Position numbers and translations under genes: made by a program. Under the pieces are notes generated by a model that was given only the letters and a program-made list of their open reading frames with translations, was not told the DNA's origin and did not search any database. From Pusillimonas sp. UBA3987 (GTDB lineage: Bacteria > Pseudomonadota > Gammaproteobacteria > Burkholderiales > Burkholderiaceae_B): DNA of 64,000 nucleotides. The stretch covers positions 122,281-186,280 of the forward strand of contig DGCD01000021.1 of NCBI GenBank assembly GCA_002384935.1, written 5' to 3'. Of the stretch, positions 9,201 through 17,279 are shown in pieces (within the stretch, counting starts at the first letter, position 1; each line of letters starts with the position of its first letter).

Positions 9201-9849
9201 CGCCACGCTGCGCGACCTGCAAGCCCATCGGCACGATATCGAAGCACTTCCTGATACCGGCGTACCCGGGGAGTTGCGCCGCGAACTCACTGAAGACCTT
9301 GGCACCTTGTCAGAGCGCCTGGGCAAAGAAGACTTCTACAAGCACAGCGCCGACTTCAACTCACAGCTCACGCATCTGAAGGGACGCGTACGCGATGCCG
9401 TCATTAACCTGTCGGAACAGCAGAAGCTACGTCTAAAAGAAGGCGTCGAGGACCTGCAGCGTATCCCCGAGTGGGAAGAGCTCACCCAAGAAGAACGTGG
9501 CAACGCGGTAAGCCGGCTGGACGGGCTCGCTCTGGCCACCACACAGGACCTGGCAGGGCTCAAGAAACTGTTGGCGCGCGACTACGACATCAATAGCACA
9601 CTCGACGATCTGAAACGGTCGATTCAGCGCCAGGGCCAGGAACGCCTGCGTCAGCGCATGGAGGAAGAACGAGCACAAACCGGCGAAGAAGGGCCGGCTA
9701 AGCTCTCAAAGTCGATCGCAGTGCCGACCAAGATGACATCGGCAGCAGACATTGATGCGCTGATTCAGCAGCTAAACGAAATCAAGGCACAGCTCAATTT
9801 GTATGAAGAGGCTGAGATCACCATCGTCTTCAACGATCACGAGCGGTGA
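6220..9849 (+). CDS. brxC: BREX P-loop ATPase BrxC
   Basis: 1209 residues, the family's usual size. Walker A is GFYGSGKS at residues 73-80 and Walker B is NIIFIVDEVG around residues 258-267. The C-terminal half is long, helical and rich in charged residues (coiled-coil-like around residues 900-1190). BrxC is a large AAA-type ATPase related to PglY, required for both phage restriction and site-specific methylation in type I BREX, and it probably couples ATP use to the BrxB/PglZ/PglX complex. I choose the ATG at 6220 (MTIRSLFDPSKDIY), the classic BrxC start, preceded by GGAAAAG, rather than an in-frame TTG at 6181. The stop overlaps the next gene by 4 bp (GTGA). Confidence 0.93.
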   Translation: MTIRSLFDPSKDIYRTIEKVITYGASQENRLKAEISEYVVTDSIEEQFRKLLDRMQLAMESGGENEVGVWVSGFYGSGKSSFTKYLGLAFDDQRTIDGTPFINYLQDRLHKPQTKALLSTVAKRFPAAVVMLDLASEMLAGATMEDVSTVLYFKVLQWAGYSRNLKVAAFERMVEKDGRTPELHERISKALPGATWARVQNNPLAIDGLIPKIAHEMYPAFFPEAKSFSSSTDGFFQFEDQRVQEMIDIVREKSGKQNIIFIVDEVGQYVASRDNLILNLDGLAKNLKRLGDGKAWIISTAQQTLTEDDPRAALNSDKLYKLKDRFPIQIDLESSDIKEICYRRLLGKSSAGEAELGKLFETHGQALRHNTKLQDAKYYDADFSKESFTNLYPFLPAHFDILLHLLGALAKSTGGIGLRSAIKVIQDVLKGEGGSTAMADQPVGWLATTVTLYDELEKDIRRAFTSIHQAVGKVQIRFPDSPFHHDIAKSIAVLQILGNLPVSVQNVASLMHPSVTAPSQLDTVKKAVEEMLGDVHVPLGEKDGNLVFLSEKLRDIEQERGAIALRTVDVKRIFNDALRESFDPLPRVSLHGTMAVATGLKVQAGSAITSLAGDNNAIQTVVELVPASDYEAAKNRMLDDSRSRAGRNVIGLLARANTELDDLANEIYRCQRIAELHRNEPDQEVKDYCTGQLDRAAKLATQLQSKIKQTLQAGSFVFRGQATAVSALNTDLLEAAKQLLSDVADQVFDRYVEAPVRAGTDTAEKFLKVANPAAISSALDPLSLVQTVAGRASFNTDHKAIVSIRDYIDKRGTVDGKRLLDDFSSDPFGWSPDTTRYIVAAMLMAGEIKLKVSGREVTAAGQQAIDALKTNNSFKQIGVALRDERPSIETLGRAAERLSELVGDMVIPLEQEISKAAAKYFPRFQHDYGSLAEKLSGLELAGSDRIRTLNQDIADVLFTDASDAPQRLGVETSAIYDNLKWALEVKRVLDNGLDATLRDLQAHRHDIEALPDTGVPGELRRELTEDLGTLSERLGKEDFYKHSADFNSQLTHLKGRVRDAVINLSEQQKLRLKEGVEDLQRIPEWEELTQEERGNAVSRLDGLALATTQDLAGLKKLLARDYDINSTLDDLKRSIQRQGQERLRQRMEEERAQTGEEGPAKLSKSIAVPTKMTSAADIDALIQQLNEIKAQLNLYEEAEITIVFNDHER

Positions 9850-11957
9850 CGAGCATGAAAATCCAGTTGACTCAGGAGCAGTCTGCTGCGCTCCAAGCCA
9901 TCCAGTCATTCGTACTCGACGATAAGCAGGACGCATTCATCCTGCGCGGCAGTGCTGGTACGGGTAAGACCACGCTCATCGCGAAGTTGGTAGACACACT
10001 GGATTCCATGAATCTGAGCTACGGACTGTTGGCACCGACAGGACGAGCAGCACGTATCCTTGGCAACAAGATCAAGCAAATTGCGCCGACCGCTCATTGC
10101 GAGGGTGCAACCATCCATAGCGCCATTTACACGCTGGACCACATGGAGGTCAACGAGGGGGCGGAGACAGCCAACGATCCAGGCTTACGCATGTTCTTCC
10201 CTTTGAAGGAAGAGGAGTCGATGCTTTCCCTGTTTGTCATCGACGAGTCCTCCATGGTCGGTGACAAGGAGACCTTGGGTGACGTCATGCGGTTCGGCAC
10301 AGGTCGGCTGCTCAAAGACGTCATAACCTACGCACGCATACGGCGCCCAGGTCGCACCGATGACCACATCACCAAGCTTCTGTTTGTGGGCGATCCAGCA
10401 CAGCTTCCTCCGGTGGGTGAGAACTCATCACCCGCACTGGATGATGATTATCTTCGCAGCGAGCACAAGCTCCAGGTCAGCTCCTTCGATCTGAAGAATG
10501 TGATGCGCCAGGCCCAGGGCAGTGCCATCCTCGACCGGGCAACCGAGCTGCGTGACGCGTTGCTTGCCAAAAATTTCAACACCTTCTCTTTGCAGCCCAA
10601 TCAGCAAGACATTGCGCAAGTTGAATCGCAAAAGGCGATTGATCTCGTCGTTGAGGGCTTGCAGCAAAAGGACTCGAATGTGGTGGTGGTGCACTCCAAT
10701 GCCACGGCGCTTGAATACAACCGCAACATTCGCGAACGTCGCTGGGGCAATCCAGGCTTGCCCATTCAAGCCGGCGACACGCTGCTGGTAAACAAAAACT
10801 CCACCACGCATGCTCTGAGCAACGGGGATCTGGTCAAGGTCATTGAGGTAGCGCCAGATTCGAAGCACGTTGCCGTGCATCTCAAAGGAGGGCATGAAGT
10901 TGAACTCTGGTTCCGCGACGTCACCGTTGCCTTCAGGGACAGCTCTGGTCGCATCATCCAGACGCCGTGCAAAGTGCTGGAGAACTTATTGACGTCCCCA
11001 CATCGTGAGTTGTCCGCGCTGGAACAGCGGGCACTCTTGGTGGACTTCCGCAAACGACACCCTGACCTTCATCCGAAGTCAGCAGAGTTTCGCAAAACCA
11101 TTCGCAGGGATCCATACTTCAACGCACTGCAAGTCAAGTATGGCTATGCCATGACTTGCCACAAAGCACAGGGCGGAGAGTGGAGCACGGTCATTGTTGA
11201 TTTCGAAGCCAACGTGGGTGCACGCAATGCATCGTTCTTTCGCTGGTCTTACACCGCCATCACCCGTGCGGCGAGAAAGCTGATCATCGTCAACCCTCCT
11301 GACTTCACGCCTGTCAGTGGCATTGACTGGCGAAGTGCGTCAGGTTCATCAGCAACGAGTCCACAACCTGACATGCAGGGCCTCGTTGCAGATCCGGACT
11401 GGCTGAGGCTTTCGTTCTCCGCCGCCACCGCCCCCTTGATGCCGATCCACCAGAAACTGCGCACCGTGTGGGACGCCCAAGGCATCACCGTCGAACGCTT
11501 GCAACATCTTCAATACTGCGAACGCTACACAGTCTTGCGCAACGGCCAGCGTGCGTCTGTCCAGTACCACTACAACGGCAAATTCCAAGTTGGAAAGTCC
11601 AGTGTGGTACCCGGTGCAGTGTCTGACAGCACCCTGGCAGATGAGGCTCTCACGTCAATCAATGCGTTGGCCAACAAGCCAGGAACGGAGCTGGCAAACC
11701 AGTTCATCCAAGACTTTATCAATGGACTGGATGCCGCTCTTGGAAGCTCGGAGATTCGACGCACTGGCCACAAGGCCATGCCCTATCGGTTGCGTGTCAG
11801 TTTTGCGGACGCTACTCGCCTTGGAGAAATTGATTTCACGTATGACGGCTCCTCAACCTGGACCTCCGCACAGGAAGTGGGTGGACCGGGTAGCACGCAT
11901 GGCATCTACGATGAGGTTCAGTGCTTGATGGAAAACTACAAAAGGGGCGAGCGGTGA
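9846..11957 (+). CDS. RecD/UvrD-like superfamily 1 helicase embedded in the BREX operon
   Basis: 703 residues from the GTG at 9846; an ATG at 9855 is an alternative. Helicase motifs are clear: GSAGTGKT (Walker A, residues 35-42), LAPTGRAARIL (motif Ia), LFVIDESSMVGD (motif II), KLLFVGDPAQLPPVGE (motif III), and near residue ~435-475 the UvrD_C_2 block GYAMTCHKAQGGEW and SYTAITRAARKLIIV (motifs V-VI). This is the RecD2/Dda type, which typically moves 5'-3' on single-stranded DNA. About 190 C-terminal residues beyond the helicase core do not match anything I recognise. The gene overlaps brxC and the following TPR gene by 4 bp each, so the three are translationally coupled. Not a standard BREX gene; probable role in processing or sensing phage DNA is inference. 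Confidence 0.85.
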   Translation: MTSMKIQLTQEQSAALQAIQSFVLDDKQDAFILRGSAGTGKTTLIAKLVDTLDSMNLSYGLLAPTGRAARILGNKIKQIAPTAHCEGATIHSAIYTLDHMEVNEGAETANDPGLRMFFPLKEEESMLSLFVIDESSMVGDKETLGDVMRFGTGRLLKDVITYARIRRPGRTDDHITKLLFVGDPAQLPPVGENSSPALDDDYLRSEHKLQVSSFDLKNVMRQAQGSAILDRATELRDALLAKNFNTFSLQPNQQDIAQVESQKAIDLVVEGLQQKDSNVVVVHSNATALEYNRNIRERRWGNPGLPIQAGDTLLVNKNSTTHALSNGDLVKVIEVAPDSKHVAVHLKGGHEVELWFRDVTVAFRDSSGRIIQTPCKVLENLLTSPHRELSALEQRALLVDFRKRHPDLHPKSAEFRKTIRRDPYFNALQVKYGYAMTCHKAQGGEWSTVIVDFEANVGARNASFFRWSYTAITRAARKLIIVNPPDFTPVSGIDWRSASGSSATSPQPDMQGLVADPDWLRLSFSAATAPLMPIHQKLRTVWDAQGITVERLQHLQYCERYTVLRNGQRASVQYHYNGKFQVGKSSVVPGAVSDSTLADEALTSINALANKPGTELANQFIQDFINGLDAALGSSEIRRTGHKAMPYRLRVSFADATRLGEIDFTYDGSSTWTSAQEVGGPGSTHGIYDEVQCLMENYKRGER

Positions 11958-13402
11958 GTTCCAAGGAGATCTTCGCCTTGCGAAAGCAAGGACGCATTGC
12001 CGAAGCCTTGGAGATGGCGCGGGCCGAGTATCAAAAAGATACTGATGACATCTGGTTTTTACGCGCCTATGCCTGGCCGCTGTATGACCACGTCAAGCAA
12101 CTCGTTGATGCTTACGAAGCCAAACGGTTGTCCCCAACCGCGCTGAACGAACGCATGACGCCATACATGCGTGAGTTCGCCAGAATGGGTAACCCCTTGA
12201 GGGGAGACAGCGCATTCTCCCAAATGATCCGCTTGGCAGGAAAGGCGTCGAAGGATTGGAACGACTTCCTGGCTTTTGCCAAATGGGCCGGCATCAATGA
12301 CTTCGCAGAAGAAGACAAGGCAAATTTTGTCAATGAACAAGGCAAGAACATCGATAGCCTGAAAACCAGATTCACACGCGCCATTTGCCGGGAAACCGTT
12401 ACCAAAGCAACCACGTCACAAGCCGACCAGGTGCTGATCAGTTGGGGACAAAAGATCCTGGAGGAGGCGCTTCAGGATGCACCCAATGACCAATGGCTCA
12501 ATTACTACCAGAGCAAGCTGCACTTGGCCCACGGCGAGTCCGATCTGGCCATCAAACACCTGGCATCGGTATTGCGCCGGCAATCAAGGGCTGCCTGGAC
12601 CTGGGCTCTTTTGGGAGAGATTCTCGAAAACATCAGGCCAGATGACGCGATCACCTGCTTTGCTTATGCAACGCAATTGGCGCGTGAAGAACAAGAGGTG
12701 GCCAAGGTTCGCATTCGCTTGGCGCAAAACTTGTCTCTTGCGAGCCGGTTCAATGAGGCGGCAAAGCAAGCCAGTTTGGCACTGCAATATCGCGAACAAC
12801 AAGGTTTCAAGGTGCCACAAGAATTGCAGCAACTGCTCGCAAGTGACTGGTACCAGCAATCCATAGCTAATCAAAGCATGGCGGATCTGCCCAAAGCAGA
12901 GAAGGCAGCGCATGCTCTGATGCAAGAGATGAATCGCCGTAACTTGACTTACACGGTGGGCGTGATCGACCACATCAATGCGGAAAAGGGGCTGACCTAC
13001 GTGGCAACCGGGGCCGAAACAGGCTGCGGGCTTCCACATCACAAATTTCCTGGGATCAGAGAGCTAGCTCCAGGCACTTTGGTGGAGGTCGGGCATGCTG
13101 TCCCAGAAGGCCCGCCGCAGGATTGGCGCATCTCAGAGGCAAAAGAGCTGGCAGGGCTGTGTCAGAGCTTTACCGGCAGCTTGGTTCGTCAAGAAGACAA
13201 AGACTTTGCGTTCATTCGCTCAACACCTAACGACATCTTTGTGCCCCCGATGCTTGCCAAGAGGTTTGAGCCCGGCCAAACGCACAATGTCTCTTGCCTC
13301 GCCATCAGGCGTACCAACAAGCAAGGCAAAACGGGGTGGCGCGCAGTCAATGTGGACCGTGAACTCTCCACGGGCTCTCCGCAATCGGACATAGAACAAT
13401 AG
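11954..13402 (+). CDS. TPR protein with two C-terminal cold-shock/S1-like domains
   Basis: 482 residues from the GTG at 11954, which overlaps the helicase stop (GTGA) and has AAAGGGGCGAG in front; an upstream in-frame GTG at 11921 is less likely. The N-terminal two thirds are helical repeats of TPR type (SSKEIFALRKQGRIAEALEM, then WLNYYQSKLHLAHGESDLAI and AAWTWALLGEILENIRPDDA). The last ~150 residues hold two beta-rich modules resembling cold-shock/OB domains: TYTVGVIDHINAEKGLTYV, ending in APGTLVEV, and FTGSLVRQEDKDFAFIRS with NDIFVPP, ending in GWRAVNVD. Such TPR plus S1/CSD-like architectures recall components of the TOTE-type conflict systems proposed by Aravind and colleagues; this is recalled, not tested. 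Probably a nucleic-acid-binding partner of the adjacent helicase. Confidence 0.7.
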   Translation: MSSKEIFALRKQGRIAEALEMARAEYQKDTDDIWFLRAYAWPLYDHVKQLVDAYEAKRLSPTALNERMTPYMREFARMGNPLRGDSAFSQMIRLAGKASKDWNDFLAFAKWAGINDFAEEDKANFVNEQGKNIDSLKTRFTRAICRETVTKATTSQADQVLISWGQKILEEALQDAPNDQWLNYYQSKLHLAHGESDLAIKHLASVLRRQSRAAWTWALLGEILENIRPDDAITCFAYATQLAREEQEVAKVRIRLAQNLSLASRFNEAAKQASLALQYREQQGFKVPQELQQLLASDWYQQSIANQSMADLPKAEKAAHALMQEMNRRNLTYTVGVIDHINAEKGLTYVATGAETGCGLPHHKFPGIRELAPGTLVEVGHAVPEGPPQDWRISEAKELAGLCQSFTGSLVRQEDKDFAFIRSTPNDIFVPPMLAKRFEPGQTHNVSCLAIRRTNKQGKTGWRAVNVDRELSTGSPQSDIEQ

Positions 13403-13412
13403 GAATCGAGCG

Positions 13413-16400
13413 ATGGCTTTCGACCAAACAACCAGAAACCGCCTGCAACGCTTCGTCAACGATGCACGTCGGGTGCTGGAAGAGGAGTTCACTCGCCAGC
13501 TGCAAAACGACTACGGCATGGACCCGAACGCGGGTAGCGTCGCCGAGTTAACCAGTCTGCGCCACATCAACGATGCACAGCGCGAAACCGCCCGCATCCT
13601 GCGCGACACCCTGGCGCACTACACCGCCAGTGGCGACATGAATGCCATGCAGGGTTTGGATCGCATCGTGCGTGAACAAGCCTTTACCGTGCTCAACCGT
13701 CTGGCAGCACTGCGTATGGCCGAGGCGCGTGGCCTGCTGGTTGAATCGGTAGGCAACGGCTTCCAGGCCAAAGGCTTTCAGCTTTATGCGCGCTTGGCTG
13801 GCACCGGCCTGGGGGAAACCGGCGAAGCCTACCGCACCTACCTGTTCAGCGTGTTCGATGAGCTGAGCCAGGACTTGCCCGGCCTGTTCGACCGCTACTC
13901 ACCGCAGGGCCGCCTGTTCCCGCGCGAGGCCGCACTACTGCAAGTGCTGAATCTGATCAACGATGCCGAAATTGCCCCGCTGTGGAGTGAGGACGAAACC
14001 ATTGGCTGGATCTACCAGTATTTCAACTCCAAAGAAGAGCGCAAGGCCATGCGCGATGCCAGCCAGGCACCGCGCAACAGCCGCGAGCTGGCGGTGCGCA
14101 ACCAGTTCTTCACGCCGCGCTACGTGGTCGAGTTCCTGGTGGACAACACCCTTGGTCGGCTGTGGTTTAACGCCACCGGCGGGGCTACGTGCTTGCGCGA
14201 TCGCTGCCAATACCTGCTGGTAAAACCGGATGAAGCCCCCCTGGCCGCCACCAAGCTGCGCGACCCACGCACCTTGAAGCTGCTGGACCCGGCCTGCGGC
14301 TCCATGCACTTTGGTCTGTATGCTTTCGATTTGTTTGTTGAAATCTACCGCGAAGGCTGGGTTTGGGAGCAAGAGCACGGCCCCGGTTCGTTGGATGTCT
14401 CGACTCAACCCCAGGCAGCACTCAAGCCACTGAGCCAGACCTATGCGGACGAGGCGGCATTCCTGCGTGATGTGCCGCGCCTGATCATCGAGCACAACAT
14501 CTACGGCGTGGATATTGACCCACGCGCGGCACAAATTGCTTCGCTGGCGCTGTGGTTGCGAGCCCAACGCGCCTGGCACGATGCAGGAGTAAAAGCAAAA
14601 GACCGCCCGCTGATTGGGCGAGGCCATGTGGTCGCCGCCGTTGCGCCGCCGGCAGAACGTGAGCTGCGCCAGCAGTTTGCGGCCAACCTCGATCAGCGTG
14701 ATGCAAAGCTGTTCGAGAAGACGCTGCAACTTCTCAAGGGGCTGCCGGAGCTGGGCGTGCTTCTTCAGGCAGAGAAAGACCTCCCGAGACTAACGAGAGA
14801 CATTTATGTAGGTACAGGTACGGGCCTGTTTGCCGAGCAGGAACAGGAGACTTGGCAGCAAGCCGAGACTAGACTGCGGGAGGCGCTTCTCGATTTCTCT
14901 CATGCGGCGAAATCGACGTATCAAGCGCGGCTGTTTGCCCAAGATGCTCTGGATGGTCTACGTTTGATTGATCTCGCGCACGAACGATTCGATGTCTTGG
15001 TAATGAATCCACCGTTTGGCGAGCCTGCACGCGCGACAAAAGGTTACCTCGAAGAAACGTTGCCACGATCCAGAGGAAATATCCTCACACAGTTTATCGA
15101 GAGAGCAACGCAATTAGTTCGCTTAGGCGGGCGTATTGGGGCAATCGTGAGTCGCACATGTTTTTACTTGCAAAGCTTCTCAGGATTTCGCAAGTCAGTA
15201 CTGGCTGAGAATCTTGCTTTAGAGACCTTTGTTGATCTTGGACAGGGCGTTCTCGATGCAATGGTGGAAACGGCGGCTGTCACTTGGGAGATGAGTCACG
15301 GAAGCGCAGCTGAAGCCATATTTTTCCGGGAGCTCAATAGGATCGACAAGAACAGTGGTTTACTCGAATCAATTCACTTACTAAAGAACGGACGCGAAGG
15401 AGATAATTTTTTCAGGAGGCAAGTAAAGCAGTTTTCTGTATTTGAAGATATGCCGTACGTGTATTGGATCAATGACTCGATCGCTAAAAAAATCGCAGCG
15501 CGCCCCGTAGTTGAGCCGTCCGAATGCTCCATACGGGTTGGTTTGCAGACTGGAGATGATTTTAGATTCCTAAGGCTTTGGTGGGAGGTACGTGATGACC
15601 AAGTCGTTATCCCCAAGAAGCACGACGCAGTAGAGATTCAACGGCAATCCATAGAGTTGAGCAAGAGGAAAAGGTGGGCGTGGTATTCGAAAACTGAATC
15701 AGCGTCACCAATCCTCTCCTCGATACATCTATATGTAAACTGGTTTAATGACGGAGCCGAGATAAAGGCCTATCACGTTGGAAATGGCCATTCTGCGTCA
15801 AAGTACGTAATGTCTGAGTCAATGTACTTCAGGCCAGGTTTCAGCTACATGCTTCGCTCAAGTCGCTTGGTACCCTACATCGTGCCTTCTGGGGTTATTC
15901 CGACAGCTGGCAGAAGCCAGGTATACCCCAAAGAAGGATCTGAAATCTGGCTTGCCGCTCTTTTGTCATCCAATCTTGCCACTGCTGTTGCTCGGTTTCG
16001 AGGCGAGGCGTTTTGGCAGCCAAAGTTCCAAAACTCAATGGTTTCGGCAATTCCGTACGTCAAGCCGGAATCCACTGACTTAGTTGAGGCATCACGCATT
16101 ATTTCAAATGTCCGTGAGCGGATAGCTGAAGCGTTTAAGCGTGACGAAACTGAAATTTTATTCACTTACCCCTCACTCAACGGTGCTGGTGATGCGCGTC
16201 AGTCATTCAGCAGAGCCTCTTTGATCGGCTCAACTTTCGATGAACGTATAGCCCAGCTATGCGGACTCACATCAAACGAATTTCATGCTCTACAGCGTGA
16301 CCATAGCGAGGCGTTGGTGCGGCCGTCTGGCACTCTGGAGGTCGATGGAGCTGATGGCGAGCAAAGCGACGAACATATAGTTGATGGCGAGTCGAAGGTT

Positions 16401-17279
16401 GATGAGGCGTCGTCAGGTCAATCATGGGCCGTCGGCGTGGCCTTTGCCCGCTTCGACTGGCGTCTAGCGACCGGTGAATGTGCCGCACCCGCCGAGCCTG
16501 AACCATTCGACCCCCTGCCCGCTAAAAGCCCCGGCATGTTGCCCGACGGTGCAGCATCATTTCACGCCCATGTCGGCATCCTGGTGGACGACCCCGGCCA
16601 CTCGCACGACCTGGCGCGCCTCGTGGAAGAAGTGCTGGCGCGCGTCAATGTCCCCGTGCCCGACGATGTGCGCCGCTGGCTGCAACGCGATTTCTTCCCC
16701 TTCCATCTGCAGCGTTATTCCAAAAGCCGCCGCAAAGCGCCGATTTACTGGCCGCTGTCCACCACCTCCGGCAGCTACACCCTGTGGGTCTATTACCCCG
16801 GCCTCAGCAGCCAGACGCTGTACACCGCTATCAACGACTTCGTCGAACCCAAGCTCAAACAGGTCGGCGCTGACGTGATGACGCTGCGCAACAAAGGTGC
16901 TGCCCGCAGCCGAGACGACGAAAAGCAGTTCGAGGCTCTGCAAGCCTTCGAGCTGGAGCTGATCGAGCTGCGCGACACGCTGCTGAAGCTGGCGCCCACC
17001 TACAAGCCCAATCACGACGACGGTGTACAGATCAGTGCCGCACCACTGTGGCCCCTATTCCGCCACAAACCTTGGCAAAAGGCGCTCAAGGACACCTGGG
17101 CCAAGCTGGAAAAAGGCGACTACGACTGGGCGCACCTGGCCATGAACTACTGGCCAGAGCGCGTCCGTGAGAAGTGCAAGACCGACAAGTCTCTTGCCAT
17201 CGCACATGGACTGGAAGAGTTATACGTCGAGCCGCCGCCAAAGGAAAAGAAAACGCGCAAGAAAAAGGGAGACGCCTGA
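13413..17279 (+). CDS. pglX: BREX adenine-specific DNA methyltransferase PglX
   Basis: 1288 residues. The SAM-binding motif I is LLDPACGSMHFGLYA (Asp292), followed by HNIYGVDIDPRAAQIASLAL. The catalytic motif IV is NPPF at residues 532-535, the form used by N6-adenine methyltransferases. PglX methylates a non-palindromic host site to mark self DNA and is also needed for phage exclusion. It starts 10 bp after the TPR gene with AGGAATCGAG as ribosome site and runs into the Fic gene (TGATG). The middle part, about 14760-16300, downstream of the motif I region and containing the presumed target-recognition domain, is plainly AT-richer and uses rarer codons than both ends, which suggests domain replacement. 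No frameshift or homopolymer switch is apparent. Confidence 0.94.
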   Translation: MAFDQTTRNRLQRFVNDARRVLEEEFTRQLQNDYGMDPNAGSVAELTSLRHINDAQRETARILRDTLAHYTASGDMNAMQGLDRIVREQAFTVLNRLAALRMAEARGLLVESVGNGFQAKGFQLYARLAGTGLGETGEAYRTYLFSVFDELSQDLPGLFDRYSPQGRLFPREAALLQVLNLINDAEIAPLWSEDETIGWIYQYFNSKEERKAMRDASQAPRNSRELAVRNQFFTPRYVVEFLVDNTLGRLWFNATGGATCLRDRCQYLLVKPDEAPLAATKLRDPRTLKLLDPACGSMHFGLYAFDLFVEIYREGWVWEQEHGPGSLDVSTQPQAALKPLSQTYADEAAFLRDVPRLIIEHNIYGVDIDPRAAQIASLALWLRAQRAWHDAGVKAKDRPLIGRGHVVAAVAPPAERELRQQFAANLDQRDAKLFEKTLQLLKGLPELGVLLQAEKDLPRLTRDIYVGTGTGLFAEQEQETWQQAETRLREALLDFSHAAKSTYQARLFAQDALDGLRLIDLAHERFDVLVMNPPFGEPARATKGYLEETLPRSRGNILTQFIERATQLVRLGGRIGAIVSRTCFYLQSFSGFRKSVLAENLALETFVDLGQGVLDAMVETAAVTWEMSHGSAAEAIFFRELNRIDKNSGLLESIHLLKNGREGDNFFRRQVKQFSVFEDMPYVYWINDSIAKKIAARPVVEPSECSIRVGLQTGDDFRFLRLWWEVRDDQVVIPKKHDAVEIQRQSIELSKRKRWAWYSKTESASPILSSIHLYVNWFNDGAEIKAYHVGNGHSASKYVMSESMYFRPGFSYMLRSSRLVPYIVPSGVIPTAGRSQVYPKEGSEIWLAALLSSNLATAVARFRGEAFWQPKFQNSMVSAIPYVKPESTDLVEASRIISNVRERIAEAFKRDETEILFTYPSLNGAGDARQSFSRASLIGSTFDERIAQLCGLTSNEFHALQRDHSEALVRPSGTLEVDGADGEQSDEHIVDGESKVDEASSGQSWAVGVAFARFDWRLATGECAAPAEPEPFDPLPAKSPGMLPDGAASFHAHVGILVDDPGHSHDLARLVEEVLARVNVPVPDDVRRWLQRDFFPFHLQRYSKSRRKAPIYWPLSTTSGSYTLWVYYPGLSSQTLYTAINDFVEPKLKQVGADVMTLRNKGAARSRDDEKQFEALQAFELELIELRDTLLKLAPTYKPNHDDGVQISAAPLWPLFRHKPWQKALKDTWAKLEKGDYDWAHLAMNYWPERVREKCKTDKSLAIAHGLEELYVEPPPKEKKTRKKKGDA

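Noticed and set aside
13935..14729. A 264-codon open frame on the minus strand
   Set aside because: Entirely inside pglX, with no recognisable domain.
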